14,916 bases of DNA from Firmicutes bacterium CAG:552 (GTDB taxonomy: Bacteria; Bacillota; Clostridia; Christensenellales; Pumilibacteraceae). A program made the position numbers and the translations under genes. Each line of letters starts with the position of its first letter. Position 1 is the stretch's first letter. This document shows positions 6,499 through 13,462 of this stretch, piece by piece. The notes beneath the pieces are model-generated. The model was given only the letters and a program-made list of their open reading frames with translations, did no database searches and had not been told where the DNA came from. The DNA lies in the NCBI GenBank assembly GCA_000435495.1, contig FR884033.1, positions 1 through 14,916 on the forward strand, given 5' to 3'.

Positions 6499-7242
6499 TT
6501 ATTCCTCTTCCTCTTCTTCGGGAAGTTCGGCATTATGATAAACGTTTTGAACGTCGTCGTTATCGTCAAACCAATTGAGCATACGCTGAACCTTCTCTAC
6601 GCCTTCGTTATCCAAAGCAACGGTCGTAGCCGGAATTTTATCGACTTCCGAAGAAATCAAAGCATATCCTGCTGCTTCGAGATTTTCTCTTACCTGAGAA
6701 AGTGCATTTGCGTCGGTAAGTATTTCGTAAGTATCTCCGTCCAAGTTAATATCGTCTGCGCCTGCATCCAAGACTGCCATCATGACTTCATCGTCATCCA
6801 TACCGTCTTTCTTTTCCATCAAAATAACGCCCTTAGTGCTGAACAAATACGAAACGCAACCGGTAGTTCCCATCGAACCGCCGCATTTATCGAAAATATG
6901 GCGAACGTCACTCGCAGTGCGATTCTTATTGTCGGTAAGAGTTTCTACAATAACCGCAGTTCCGCAAGGACCATAACCTTCGTAAACAATAGGTTCGTAG
7001 TTAATGGAACCGAGTTCGCCGCTTGCTTTTTTGATGCTGCGTGTAATATTGTCGTTAGGCATATTATTGGATTTTGCTTTTGCTATAACGTCTCTAAGTT
7101 TTGAGTTAGTCGAAGGATCGGGGCCGCCCATTTTAACTGCAACTGCAATCTCTCTACCTATCTTTGTAAAAACCTGACCTCTTGCGGCATCGGTTTTACC
7201 TTTTGCTCTCTTTATGGTTGCCCATTTACTATGTCCTGACAT
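6499..7242 (-). CDS. yebC: YebC/TACO1-family translation factor
   Basis: The 247-residue protein begins MSGHSKWATIKRAKGKTDAARG, the hallmark of the family. It continues with the conserved NNMPNDNI (59-66), YEGYGPCGTAVIVE followed by TDNKNRT (87-109), and GGSMGTTGCVSYLF (121-134). The C-terminus is a run of acidic residues (ELPEEEEEE). Older annotation calls these transcriptional regulators. More recent work on YebC and mitochondrial TACO1 supports a role at the ribosome in relieving stalls at proline-rich sequences. ATG 7240-7242 is chosen because AGGAGG stands five bases before it; a frame beginning six codons earlier lacks such a site. yebC next to ruvCAB is a widely conserved arrangement. 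Confidence 0.97.
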   Translation of the reverse strand: MSGHSKWATIKRAKGKTDAARGQVFTKIGREIAVAVKMGGPDPSTNSKLRDVIAKAKSNNMPNDNITRSIKKASGELGSINYEPIVYEGYGPCGTAVIVETLTDNKNRTASDVRHIFDKCGGSMGTTGCVSYLFSTKGVILMEKKDGMDDDEVMMAVLDAGADDINLDGDTYEILTDANALSQVRENLEAAGYALISSEVDKIPATTVALDNEGVEKVQRMLNWFDDNDDVQNVYHNAELPEEEEEE

Positions 7243-7256
7243 AAATCCTCCTGAAA

Positions 7257-7973
7257 TCAATATTTATAGTAATACATAAGAATGCCTGCGCTTACCGCAG
7301 CATTCAAAGACTCCATGTTTTGCATGGGTATGCGGCAAAGCATATCGCAGTTTGCAATAATCTCGTCGCAAATTCCGTTAGCCTCGTTGCCTATAACCAG
7401 ACACACTTTTCCGGGTTTTTGCGACGAAAACATGTTTTTACCGCGAATATCCGCACCTATAATATTGTACCCTTTTTGTCGTAAAATGTCAATAAAATTA
7501 CCTACATGAAGGCGTACTTTACTAAGCGCAGAGACGCACGACCTTACTACCTTTGCGTTATATACGTCTACGCAACCGTCACAAACGACTTCGTATCCTG
7601 CCGCAACGGCAGTCCGAATTATGGCGCCCATATTTCCCGGGTCTCTTATCCTATCGAGATATACAACGTAATCGCCGTTAAACTCCGGAAATTCCGCTTT
7701 TGCGGCAACCGCTACGATTCCGCTGAAATTATCGGTATCCGAAAGTTTTTTCATTATTTTTTCGGTAACGATATAAACATCGCACCGATAATCTTTAAGC
7801 GCTTCTGCGTTTTGCTTAGTGCAAAAAATTGATCGCAAAACATCACGAGGCGTATCCGATACGCCTCGCAATCCTTCGACCAAGTATTCGCCATATAAGT
7901 CGCGGTATTTTTTTTCTTTTAAAGCAGCGGCGTGCTTAATTATTTTGTTGTCCGAAGAAGTAATTTCCGTCAT
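7257..7973 (-). CDS. TrmH/SpoU-family RNA 2'-O-methyltransferase
   Basis: This 238-residue protein has an N-terminal substrate-binding part (ITSSDNKIIKHAAALKEKKYRD...YLVEG) and a SPOUT catalytic domain with the three knot motifs: DRIRDPGNMGAIIRTA (107-122, Arg120), LVIGNEANGI (192-201, Glu197) and IPMQNMESLNAAVSAGI (215-231, Asn224). It should methylate a ribose in 23S rRNA or a tRNA using SAM. The architecture fits the RlmB/TsnR group; the target base cannot be told from sequence. The start ATG (7971-7973) has no clear ribosome binding site and lies directly behind the hairpin and T tract that follow rplT. The N-terminal residues match homologues, so the start is probably right. yebC follows after 14 bases. 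Confidence 0.93.
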   Translation of the reverse strand: MTEITSSDNKIIKHAAALKEKKYRDLYGEYLVEGLRGVSDTPRDVLRSIFCTKQNAEALKDYRCDVYIVTEKIMKKLSDTDNFSGIVAVAAKAEFPEFNGDYVVYLDRIRDPGNMGAIIRTAVAAGYEVVCDGCVDVYNAKVVRSCVSALSKVRLHVGNFIDILRQKGYNIIGADIRGKNMFSSQKPGKVCLVIGNEANGICDEIIANCDMLCRIPMQNMESLNAAVSAGILMYYYKY

Positions 7974-8005
7974 AAAAACATAAGCGCCCGAAACTACTCG
8001 AGCGC
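7974..8005 (-). terminator. hairpin with T tract between rplT and the trmH-like gene
   Basis: Arms 7984-7991 and 7998-8005 pair over 8 positions in minus-strand RNA, one of them G-U, with a 6-base loop. TTATGTTTTT follows. On the plus strand the same position is a mismatch, which suggests a minus-strand RNA element. The T tract ends at the ATG of the trmH-like gene, so part of the ribosomal operon transcript may read through into the trmH-yebC-ruv block, for which no separate promoter is seen. Confidence 0.7.
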
Positions 8006-8012
8006 CGTTCGT

Positions 8013-8360
8013 TTAATTATTAGCTGCAGTGGAAGCGAGCTTAGCAAAAGTAGCCGGATCGTTTACTGCGATATCTGCAAGCACTTTACGGTTAAGGTTG
8101 ATACCTGCTTTTTTAAGTCCGTTCATAAATCGGCTATACGACAAACCGTTCATTCTTGCGGCTGCGTTGATACGAGCGATCCAAAGCTGACGGAATTGAC
8201 GTTTCTTCTGACGACGACCGATGAAGGCGTACATCTGAGACTTCATTACCGCTTCTCTTGCAATACGATAAGATCTCGATTTTGAACCGAAATATCCTTT
8301 TGAAAGCTTAAATATCTTTCTGCGTTTTTTAACTGCGTTGACAGCTCTCTTAATTCTCAT
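8013..8360 (-). CDS. rplT: 50S ribosomal protein L20
   Basis: L20 is a 50S assembly protein that binds 23S rRNA and, in several bacteria, its own mRNA leader. The 115 residues match the family: a basic N-terminal extension (MRIKRAVNAVKKRRKIFKLSKGYFG), then SYRIAREAVMKSQMYAFIGRRQKKRQFRQLWIARINAAAR and NGLSYSRFMNGLKKAGINLNRKVLADIA. The ribosome binding site AAGGAGGG precedes the ATG. It follows rpmI by 12 bases as the last gene of infC-rpmI-rplT. Confidence 0.99.
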   Translation of the reverse strand: MRIKRAVNAVKKRRKIFKLSKGYFGSKSRSYRIAREAVMKSQMYAFIGRRQKKRQFRQLWIARINAAARMNGLSYSRFMNGLKKAGINLNRKVLADIAVNDPATFAKLASTAANN

Positions 8361-8372
8361 AGTATTCCCTCC

Positions 8373-8570
8373 TTATTTCTGAATCATAGTTCTTACGGTC
8401 TTATTCTGCTTGTTGGAAGAAAGATATTCCCCCTGTCTAAGACCCATCTTACGTTTGCTCGATTTCTTAGTAAGAATATGGTTTTTTCCCTGATGAGCGA
8501 TTTTGATATGTCCGCTCTTAGTTATGCGGAAACGCTTTTTCGCACCGCTGTGTCCTTTCATTTTTGGCAT
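8373..8570 (-). CDS. rpmI: 50S ribosomal protein L35
   Basis: The 65-residue basic protein has the L35 pattern MPKMKGHSGAKKRFRITKSG, HILTKKSSKRKMGLRQ and a C-terminal KTVRTMI. The size is normal. GGAGG stands 8 bases before the ATG. It lies between infC and rplT as in most bacteria. Confidence 0.98.
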   Translation of the reverse strand: MPKMKGHSGAKKRFRITKSGHIKIAHQGKNHILTKKSSKRKMGLRQGEYLSSNKQNKTVRTMIQK

Positions 8571-8588
8571 TGCTGTATCCTCCGTTGA

Positions 8589-9098
8589 TTATTTTTTTGG
8601 AACTAAAATCATAATTATGTTTTTGCCTTCGGTAAGCGGCTTTTTATCCATATCGCCGTTGTCCCTTACCAGCTCAAAGAACTCTTTCATTACTTCTACG
8701 CCGATATCCGAATGAGCTTGCTGACGTCCTCGCATCCTTATGGAAACCTTTACTCGGTCGCCGCCTTTGAGAAATTTTATCGCTTGCTTTGCTTTGGTTT
8801 CCAAATCGTGAGTGTCTATCGTCATCGAAAGCCAGACTTCCTTTATATCGACAGTCTTTTGCGTCTTTCTTGCGTCCTTCTCTCTTTTTGCAGCGTCAAA
8901 CTTAAACTTGCCGTAATCCATTATTTTGCAAACGGGCGGCACTGCGTTGGGGCTGATTTTAACGAGATCGTAATTGCGTTCGTCTGCGATTTTGTTAGCC
9001 ATAGCTGCGCTCATGATACCTAACTGTTCGCCGTTTTCGTCGATTACTCTGACTTGTGCGTCGCAAATCTTATCGTTGATTTCCACTTCTTTAATAAT
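8589..9098 (-). CDS. infC: translation initiation factor IF-3, probable ATT start
   Basis: IF3 binds the 30S subunit, keeps 50S off and checks start-codon and initiator tRNA choice. The N-terminal domain (EINDKICDAQVRVIDENGEQLGIM, DLVKISPNAVPPVCKIMDYGKFKF) is joined by a lysine-rich linker to the C-terminal domain (DTHDLETKAKQAIKFLKGGDRVKVSIRMRGRQ, ending EGKNIIMILVPKK). The only strong ribosome binding site, GGAGG (9107-9111), lies 8 bases before ATT at 9096-9098, with a second ATT next. An in-frame TTG at 9117-9119 lies before this site and has none of its own. ATT as start gives 169 residues, the usual size. ATT starts are known for infC in E. coli and Bacillus, where IF3 represses its own synthesis by rejecting the codon. 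Confidence 0.93.
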   Translation of the reverse strand: MIKEVEINDKICDAQVRVIDENGEQLGIMSAAMANKIADERNYDLVKISPNAVPPVCKIMDYGKFKFDAAKREKDARKTQKTVDIKEVWLSMTIDTHDLETKAKQAIKFLKGGDRVKVSIRMRGRQQAHSDIGVEVMKEFFELVRDNGDMDKKPLTEGKNIIMILVPKK

Positions 9099-9111
9099 AG
9101 CGATATCCTCC

Positions 9112-9156
9112 AAAAACAAAAAAATTATGAGCGGAAATAGAATATCCGCTCATAAT
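9112..9156 (-). terminator. leader terminator directly before infC (attenuator)
   Basis: Arms 9124-9135 and 9145-9156 form a perfect 12-bp stem (ATTATGAGCGGA with its complement) around a 9-base loop. TTTTTTGTTTTT follows and runs straight into the infC ribosome binding site GGAGG. As it lies between promoter and gene, it must be a regulated terminator. Confidence 0.9.
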
Positions 9157-9232
9157 AAAACGCTCAAAGCGCAAATATACGAATGCGTTACCGTTTCGGA
9201 ATCCTTACGGTGAGATAAATCTACTTCCAACG
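9157..9232 (-). promoter_or_regulatory. infC-rpmI-rplT leader RNA, L20-leader-like
   Basis: From the predicted start near 9232 the minus-strand RNA folds ACCGT...ACGGT around GGA/TCC (about 9191-9212). It then has CGCTTTGAGCG (about 9160-9170). This second element repeats the GAGCG of the terminator 5' arm and could pair with the CGCTC of its 3' arm, giving an antiterminator. L20 (or IF3-operon) leaders with attenuation are known in Bacillota; assignment here is from position and fold only. Confidence 0.6.
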
Positions 9233-9238
9233 CCAATC

Positions 9239-9268
9239 ATTATACATGATTCGTTATGCGCATGTCAA
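9239..9268 (-). promoter_or_regulatory. promoter of infC-rpmI-rplT
   Basis: Both hexamers are perfect on the minus strand: TTGACA (9263-9268) and TATAAT (9239-9244), with an 18-base spacer. It lies between thrS and infC and probably drives expression of the translation genes and, by readthrough, the trmH-yebC-ruv block. Confidence 0.92.
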
Positions 9269-9304
9269 CTGTTTTTTTGCAAAAAAGTTAAATTTAAACA
9301 CTTT

Positions 9305-11242
9305 TTAGCATACTTTTTCTGTTATTTCCTTAGTAAGCTTGTCTACAAACTCTTTTTCGGTCATGGTTCCCAAGTCGCCGGCATTTCTGGACCTTACTGC
9401 AACGACCTCGTTTTCTTTTTCTTTATCGCCTAAAATAATCATGTACGGCACTTTTTCGAGTTGCGCTTCTCTAATCTTATAGCCGATTTTTTCGTTTCTG
9501 ACGTCAACTTCGCATCTTATACCTTGTTCCCTCAGGCGCAACGCAAGTTTTTTTGCGTCATCGCTTGTTCTGTCGGTAAGCGACATAATCTTTACTTGAG
9601 TCGGGCTTATCCAAAGAGGCAAAGCTCCTGCGTACTTTTCGAGGATGAGAGCCATCATTCGCTCATAGCAACCGAATACGCCGCAATGAATAATGTACGG
9701 ATGTTTTTTCTCACCGTCCTGATCGACATACCACATATCGAAATTTCGTGCGAGCATCATGTCTATCTGTATAGTCATAATAGTGTCTTCTTTGCCGTAA
9801 ACGTTTGTAGCCTGAATATCGAGCTTTGGTCCGTAAAAAGCCGCTTCACCTTTAGCTTCGTAATAGTCAACCTTCATGTCATCCAAAATACGTTTCATAC
9901 TGCTTTCGGCTTGTTCCCAACGTTCCGGTTCGTTGATATATTTGTCGGTGTCCGCAGGATCCCATCTAGAAAAACGCAACTTTACATCGTCGAGCATGCC
10001 TAACGACTTTAAATAGAATTGGTTAAGATCGAAACATTCTCTAAATTCGTCTTCTACTTGCTCCGGCGTACATACTACGTGCGAGTCCGCAAGGTGAAAT
10101 TCACGTACTCTAATAAGTCCATGCATCTCTCCGCTGGCTTCTTTTCTAAAGAGCGGGCTCGTTTCGTGATATCTGCAAGGCAAATCTCTATAACTCTTTA
10201 ATCCGTTATTATATATCATATACTGGAACGGACAAGTCATAGGACGTAATGCAAAAACTTCTTTATCTTTTTCCGGATCTCCTATAACGAACATTTTATC
10301 GAGATAATGATCCCAGTGTCCGCTGATTTTATATAAATCGCTCTTGGCGAATGACGGGGTGTTGGTAAGCATGTATCCCCTGCGCTCCTGCTCGTCTTCT
10401 ACGAAACGTTGCAAAATCTGGAACAATTTGGCTCCTTTGGGCATAAGAAGGGGCAAACCTTGACCTATCTTGTCTTCCGTCATAAAGTAACCGAGCTCTC
10501 TGCCTATCTTGTTATGATCTCTGCGTTTTGCTTCTTCGAGTTTTTCGATATACTCGGTAAGATCCGATTTTTTGTCAAAAGCTGTGCCGTAAATGCGGGT
10601 AAGCATTTTATTCTTTTCGTTACCTCTCCAGTATGCTCCGGCAAGTTGAGTAAGTTTTATAAACTTAACTTTTCCGGTACTTAAAAGATGCGGTCCCCTG
10701 CAAAGCTCGGTAAATGCACCTTGACGATAAAATGTCAAAGTAGAGTCTTTCGGCAAATCTTCGATAAGCTGAATCTTATACGGCTCGTTAAAACCACGCA
10801 TTTGAATCAATGCGGATTGTCTGCTGACTTCCGTCCTCTCGATGGGCAGGTCGGCTTTTATTATCGACTGCATCTCCTTTTCGATCATCTCGAAATCATC
10901 TATGGTGATCGGCGTTTCAAAGTCGAAGTCATAGTAAAATCCGTTTGCAATGCTCGGGCCTATCGCAAGTTTTGCGTTAGGATAAATATTTTTAACTGCC
11001 TGAGCCAAAATGTGTGCGGCAGTATGCCTGTAAGCATTTTTGCCCTCGTCATCTTTAAACGTTAGAATTTCAAGCGAACCGTCTTCCTCGAGTTTACGAG
11101 ATAAATCGATAAGCTCGCCGTTAAACTTAGCTATCAATGCGACTCTTGCAAGCCCTTCACTTATTTTTGAAACGATTTCGGTTACCGGCGTGTCTTTAGC
11201 CACTTCGATAACGCTACCGTCTTTAAGTGTTATTTTTATCAT
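9305..11242 (-). CDS. thrS: threonyl-tRNA synthetase
   Basis: ThrRS charges tRNA-Thr and removes mis-attached serine. The 645 residues cover a TGS domain (1-61), the editing domain with His73 and His77 (HTAAH) and Cys181/His185 (CRGPH), and the class II catalytic core with motif 2 (RYHETSPLFRKEASGEMHGLIRVREF, from 357), ending in an anticodon-binding domain (VKIMSL to the C-terminus). The catalytic zinc ligands appear as Cys337 (RPMTCP), His388 (ADSH) and His519 (YIIHC). ATG 11240-11242 with GGAGG five bases upstream is chosen over the in-frame extension at 11272, which would run through the terminator T tract. Expression is governed by the T-box leader in front. Confidence 0.98.
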   Translation of the reverse strand: MIKITLKDGSVIEVAKDTPVTEIVSKISEGLARVALIAKFNGELIDLSRKLEEDGSLEILTFKDDEGKNAYRHTAAHILAQAVKNIYPNAKLAIGPSIANGFYYDFDFETPITIDDFEMIEKEMQSIIKADLPIERTEVSRQSALIQMRGFNEPYKIQLIEDLPKDSTLTFYRQGAFTELCRGPHLLSTGKVKFIKLTQLAGAYWRGNEKNKMLTRIYGTAFDKKSDLTEYIEKLEEAKRRDHNKIGRELGYFMTEDKIGQGLPLLMPKGAKLFQILQRFVEDEQERRGYMLTNTPSFAKSDLYKISGHWDHYLDKMFVIGDPEKDKEVFALRPMTCPFQYMIYNNGLKSYRDLPCRYHETSPLFRKEASGEMHGLIRVREFHLADSHVVCTPEQVEDEFRECFDLNQFYLKSLGMLDDVKLRFSRWDPADTDKYINEPERWEQAESSMKRILDDMKVDYYEAKGEAAFYGPKLDIQATNVYGKEDTIMTIQIDMMLARNFDMWYVDQDGEKKHPYIIHCGVFGCYERMMALILEKYAGALPLWISPTQVKIMSLTDRTSDDAKKLALRLREQGIRCEVDVRNEKIGYKIREAQLEKVPYMIILGDKEKENEVVAVRSRNAGDLGTMTEKEFVDKLTKEITEKVC

Positions 11243-11254
11243 ATTTCCTCCTAT

Positions 11255-11287
11255 AAAAAAATCCTTAGCCAAAAATGCAGCTAAGGA
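11255..11287 (-). terminator. T-box terminator before thrS
   Basis: TCCTTAGC (minus strand 11280-11287) pairs with GCTAAGGA (11262-11269), followed by seven T (11255-11261). It lies a few bases before the thrS ribosome binding site. Its 5' arm CCTTA also pairs with TAAGG of the T-box motif, the alternative antiterminator fold. Confidence 0.93.
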
Positions 11288-11476
11288 CGATTATCCACCG
11301 TGATTCCACCTTAATTCGTATCAAAATGATACCTTATTTTATCGTTATGCGACGATTACGCTTCTATTAAGGGTGGTTTCGCTCTTCCGCCGTCGTTTAC
11401 ATCGTTTCCAGCTGCCCGATGCTCTCTGTAAAATCCCTGCGGTGCTACTTGTCCCTTATTCGGAAATTCAATTACT
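11288..11476 (-). promoter_or_regulatory. T-box riboswitch, threonine (ACC specifier)
   Basis: The T-box core reads AAGGTGGAATCACGG (minus strand, 11298-11312), a variant of the usual AGGGTGGNACCGCG. The TGGA within it can pair with a tRNA 3' end carrying U before CCA. Stem I is closed by TAAGGG (near 11455) and CCCTTA (11366-11371) and contains AGAGAGC. On its 3' side GAAACCACC holds the likely specifier ACC (11375-11377), a Thr codon followed by A. A stem III-like hairpin is at 11318-11332. Uncharged tRNA-Thr would stabilise the antiterminator and switch on thrS. Confidence 0.9.
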
Positions 11477-11481
11477 CATCT

Positions 11482-11510
11482 ATTCTAACATCAAAAGAAT
11501 TAATTGTCAA
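11482..11510 (-). promoter_or_regulatory. thrS promoter
   Basis: TTGACA (11505-11510), 17-base spacer, TAGAAT (11482-11487) on the minus strand, placing the start near 11476, just ahead of T-box stem I. Confidence 0.85.
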
Positions 11511-11547
11511 TGTTTTTTCGGTCAAAAAAAGCAAATTTGCAGAAATT

Positions 11548-12255
11548 TTAATATAAAACGTTTTTTATTTCCGCCGTGCAAAACGTCAAAACAAAAACTT
11601 CTTTCGCACCTTTGTCGATAAGTTGTTTTGCGCACGCTGAAGTTGTTGAGCCTGTAGTAAACACGTCGTCTACGAGCAAGACGCTCTCGCCTCGCAATTT
11701 AATGTCGCACAAAAAACTCTTATTTGCTTCTTCCTGTCTTTCCTTTCGAGACATTCTTGCAAAATTATCCGAATATTTAGTTCTAGTTAGCAGCTCGGCT
11801 ACAGGCACGCCGATTATGCCACTTAGATGCGAAGCTATAAGCTCGGCTTGATTATAGCCTCTGCTTTTTTCTCGTTTTGCATGCATAGGAACGAACGTTA
11901 TTACGTCGACATACCAATTTTGTTTATAAAATTCATCTGCTAAAAACTGAGCGATATATTTTGACAAAAATTTCCCGCCGCCGTACTTAAACTTATACAC
12001 AATTTTCTTTGCTTTTCCTTCGAAAACAAACGGAGCACGAGCGCAAGTAAAATATCTTATATCCCTTTTACAGTCGTCGCAGTATTCCGATGTCTCGCCT
12101 ATATTTCGGCCGCATTTACGGCAAAAACGGACGTTCGCAGTAAGCGAACATCCGTTGCAAAGTCCGTAACGATTGCCGAATATCTCTTTGCCGCAAAGAA
12201 CACACTTACAGTTTTGCGGGTAGAGCATTTGTTTCAGCACAGAGCTAAAACTCAT
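11548..12255 (-). CDS. comF: ComF-family phosphoribosyltransferase-like protein
   Basis: The 235-residue protein has an N-terminal zinc-ribbon region with four Cys pairs (Cys18/21, 33/36, 45/48, 59/62) and a type I phosphoribosyltransferase fold. It shows RGYNQAELIA (132-141) and the PRPP loop LLVDDVFTTGST (183-194). ComF proteins are needed for DNA uptake in naturally competent bacteria, where they act in the cytoplasm with the ComFA helicase. No comFA is adjacent and many non-competent bacteria keep comF, so competence cannot be claimed. The start ATG shares one base with the ackA stop (TAATG), so it is read from the pta-ackA message. Only a weak AT-rich hairpin (about 11531-11548) with seven A/T bases follows before the thrS promoter. 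Confidence 0.9.
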   Translation of the reverse strand: MSFSSVLKQMLYPQNCKCVLCGKEIFGNRYGLCNGCSLTANVRFCRKCGRNIGETSEYCDDCKRDIRYFTCARAPFVFEGKAKKIVYKFKYGGGKFLSKYIAQFLADEFYKQNWYVDVITFVPMHAKREKSRGYNQAELIASHLSGIIGVPVAELLTRTKYSDNFARMSRKERQEEANKSFLCDIKLRGESVLLVDDVFTTGSTTSACAKQLIDKGAKEVFVLTFCTAEIKNVLY

Positions 12256-13445
12256 TATTTTATAAGCGCAAGCGTTTCTCTTGCGATAACAAGCTCTTCG
12301 TTGGTGGGGATAATGTAAGCTTTTGCCGAAGAATCTTCGGTAGAAAGCTTTACGGTATCGCCTCTGCCGGGGTTAAGATTTTTAGCTTTATCATACTTCA
12401 CACCCATATAGGCAAGCGAATCAAGCACTGCAGAACGTACTTCGGGCGTATGCTCTCCTATACCGCCGGTAAATGCGATAAGATCCAAGCCGCCAAGCGC
12501 AGACACATAGGAACCAACGTACTTGAGAACTCTGTAAGAGAACATGTCGAGAGCGAGACGACATCTGTCGTTACCCTGCTCTATTCCGGCAAGCAAATCT
12601 CTAAAGTCGCTGCTTACGCCGCTGATACCGAGCACACCGCTCTTTTTATTTAGGTAAGTGGTAATTTGATGTATGTCCATACCTTTCTTATCCGAAAGAT
12701 ATTCGAGCACGGCGGGATCGAGGTCGCCGCATCTCGTGCCCATAAGCAAGCCTTCGAGCGGAGTAAGTCCCATGGATGTATCGATACATTTACCGTCCTT
12801 AACTGCGCTTACGCTTGCGCCGTTACCGAGATGGCAAACGATTATCCTGCCCTTGTTGCCGCCGAGAAGCTGTTGAGCAACTCCGCTTACGAACAAATGG
12901 CTAGTGCCGTGGAATCCGTACTTACGAACTCTGTAATCTTTGTAATCTTCGTAAGGAACGCCGTACATATAAGCGTAATCGGGCATCGTCGAATGGAATG
13001 TCGTGTCGAACACCGCAACCATAGGAGCGTTGGGCATAACTTTTTTACATGCCTTGATACCCATGATGTTTGCAGGTTGATGAAGAGGAGCTAAGTCTAT
13101 ATTATGCTCGATGACTTTCATAACATCGTCGGTAATGAGCTGGCTGCAATTAAAGTCTTCGGCAGCATGTACAACACGATGTCCTACTGCGGAAATTTCG
13201 TCCATGGACTTGATAACGCCGTGATTAGCGTCAACCAATGCGTCCAATACCATTTGAATAGCCTCAACGTGAGTGGGCATCGGATTTTTAATAACGAATT
13301 CGCCTGCAGAGGTCTTATGCGTAAGTACAGAGCCGTCGATACCTATTCTTTCGCAAAGCCCTTTTGCTATAACGCTTTCGTTTTCCATATTTATGAGCTG
13401 ATATTTAAGCGAGGAGCTTCCTGCGTTTATAACCAAAATTTTCAT
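12255..13445 (-). CDS. ackA: acetate kinase
   Basis: AckA interconverts acetyl phosphate + ADP and acetate + ATP in the cytoplasm, the ATP-yielding last step of acetate fermentation. The 396-residue protein shows NAGSSSLK (7-14), GHRVVH (88-93, substrate Arg90), VFDTTFH (145-151, catalytic Asp147), YGFHGTSH (176-183), HLGNGAS (205-211), TPLEGLLMGTRCGDLDP (around 228-244, with the catalytic Arg), FTGGIGEHTPEVR, and PTNEELVIA near the end. The length is normal and no key residue is missing. ATG follows GGAGG by 11 bases. pta ends 17 bases upstream and comF overlaps its stop, giving the order pta-ackA-comF. Confidence 0.98.
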   Translation of the reverse strand: MKILVINAGSSSLKYQLINMENESVIAKGLCERIGIDGSVLTHKTSAGEFVIKNPMPTHVEAIQMVLDALVDANHGVIKSMDEISAVGHRVVHAAEDFNCSQLITDDVMKVIEHNIDLAPLHQPANIMGIKACKKVMPNAPMVAVFDTTFHSTMPDYAYMYGVPYEDYKDYRVRKYGFHGTSHLFVSGVAQQLLGGNKGRIIVCHLGNGASVSAVKDGKCIDTSMGLTPLEGLLMGTRCGDLDPAVLEYLSDKKGMDIHQITTYLNKKSGVLGISGVSSDFRDLLAGIEQGNDRCRLALDMFSYRVLKYVGSYVSALGGLDLIAFTGGIGEHTPEVRSAVLDSLAYMGVKYDKAKNLNPGRGDTVKLSTEDSSAKAYIIPTNEELVIARETLALIK

Positions 13446-13462
13446 AGTTAATATGTCCTCCG

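Noticed and set aside
6463..7104. 213-codon plus-strand open frame opposite yebC
   Set aside because: It is fully antisense to a highly conserved gene, is Cys/Phe-rich without family resemblance, and has no ribosome binding site. It is an artefact of yebC codon use.
9280..9306. AT-rich hairpin after thrS as a terminator
   Set aside because: The stem is almost all A-T and the T run is part of the stem itself, so support is too weak to list as a terminator.
9461..10003. 180-codon plus-strand open frame opposite thrS
   Set aside because: It is antisense to the conserved ThrRS core, shows no motif, and has no promoter or ribosome binding site.
11243..11272. N-terminal extension of thrS
   Set aside because: It would translate the terminator T tract and 3' arm of the T-box. 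The internal ATG has GGAGG in front.
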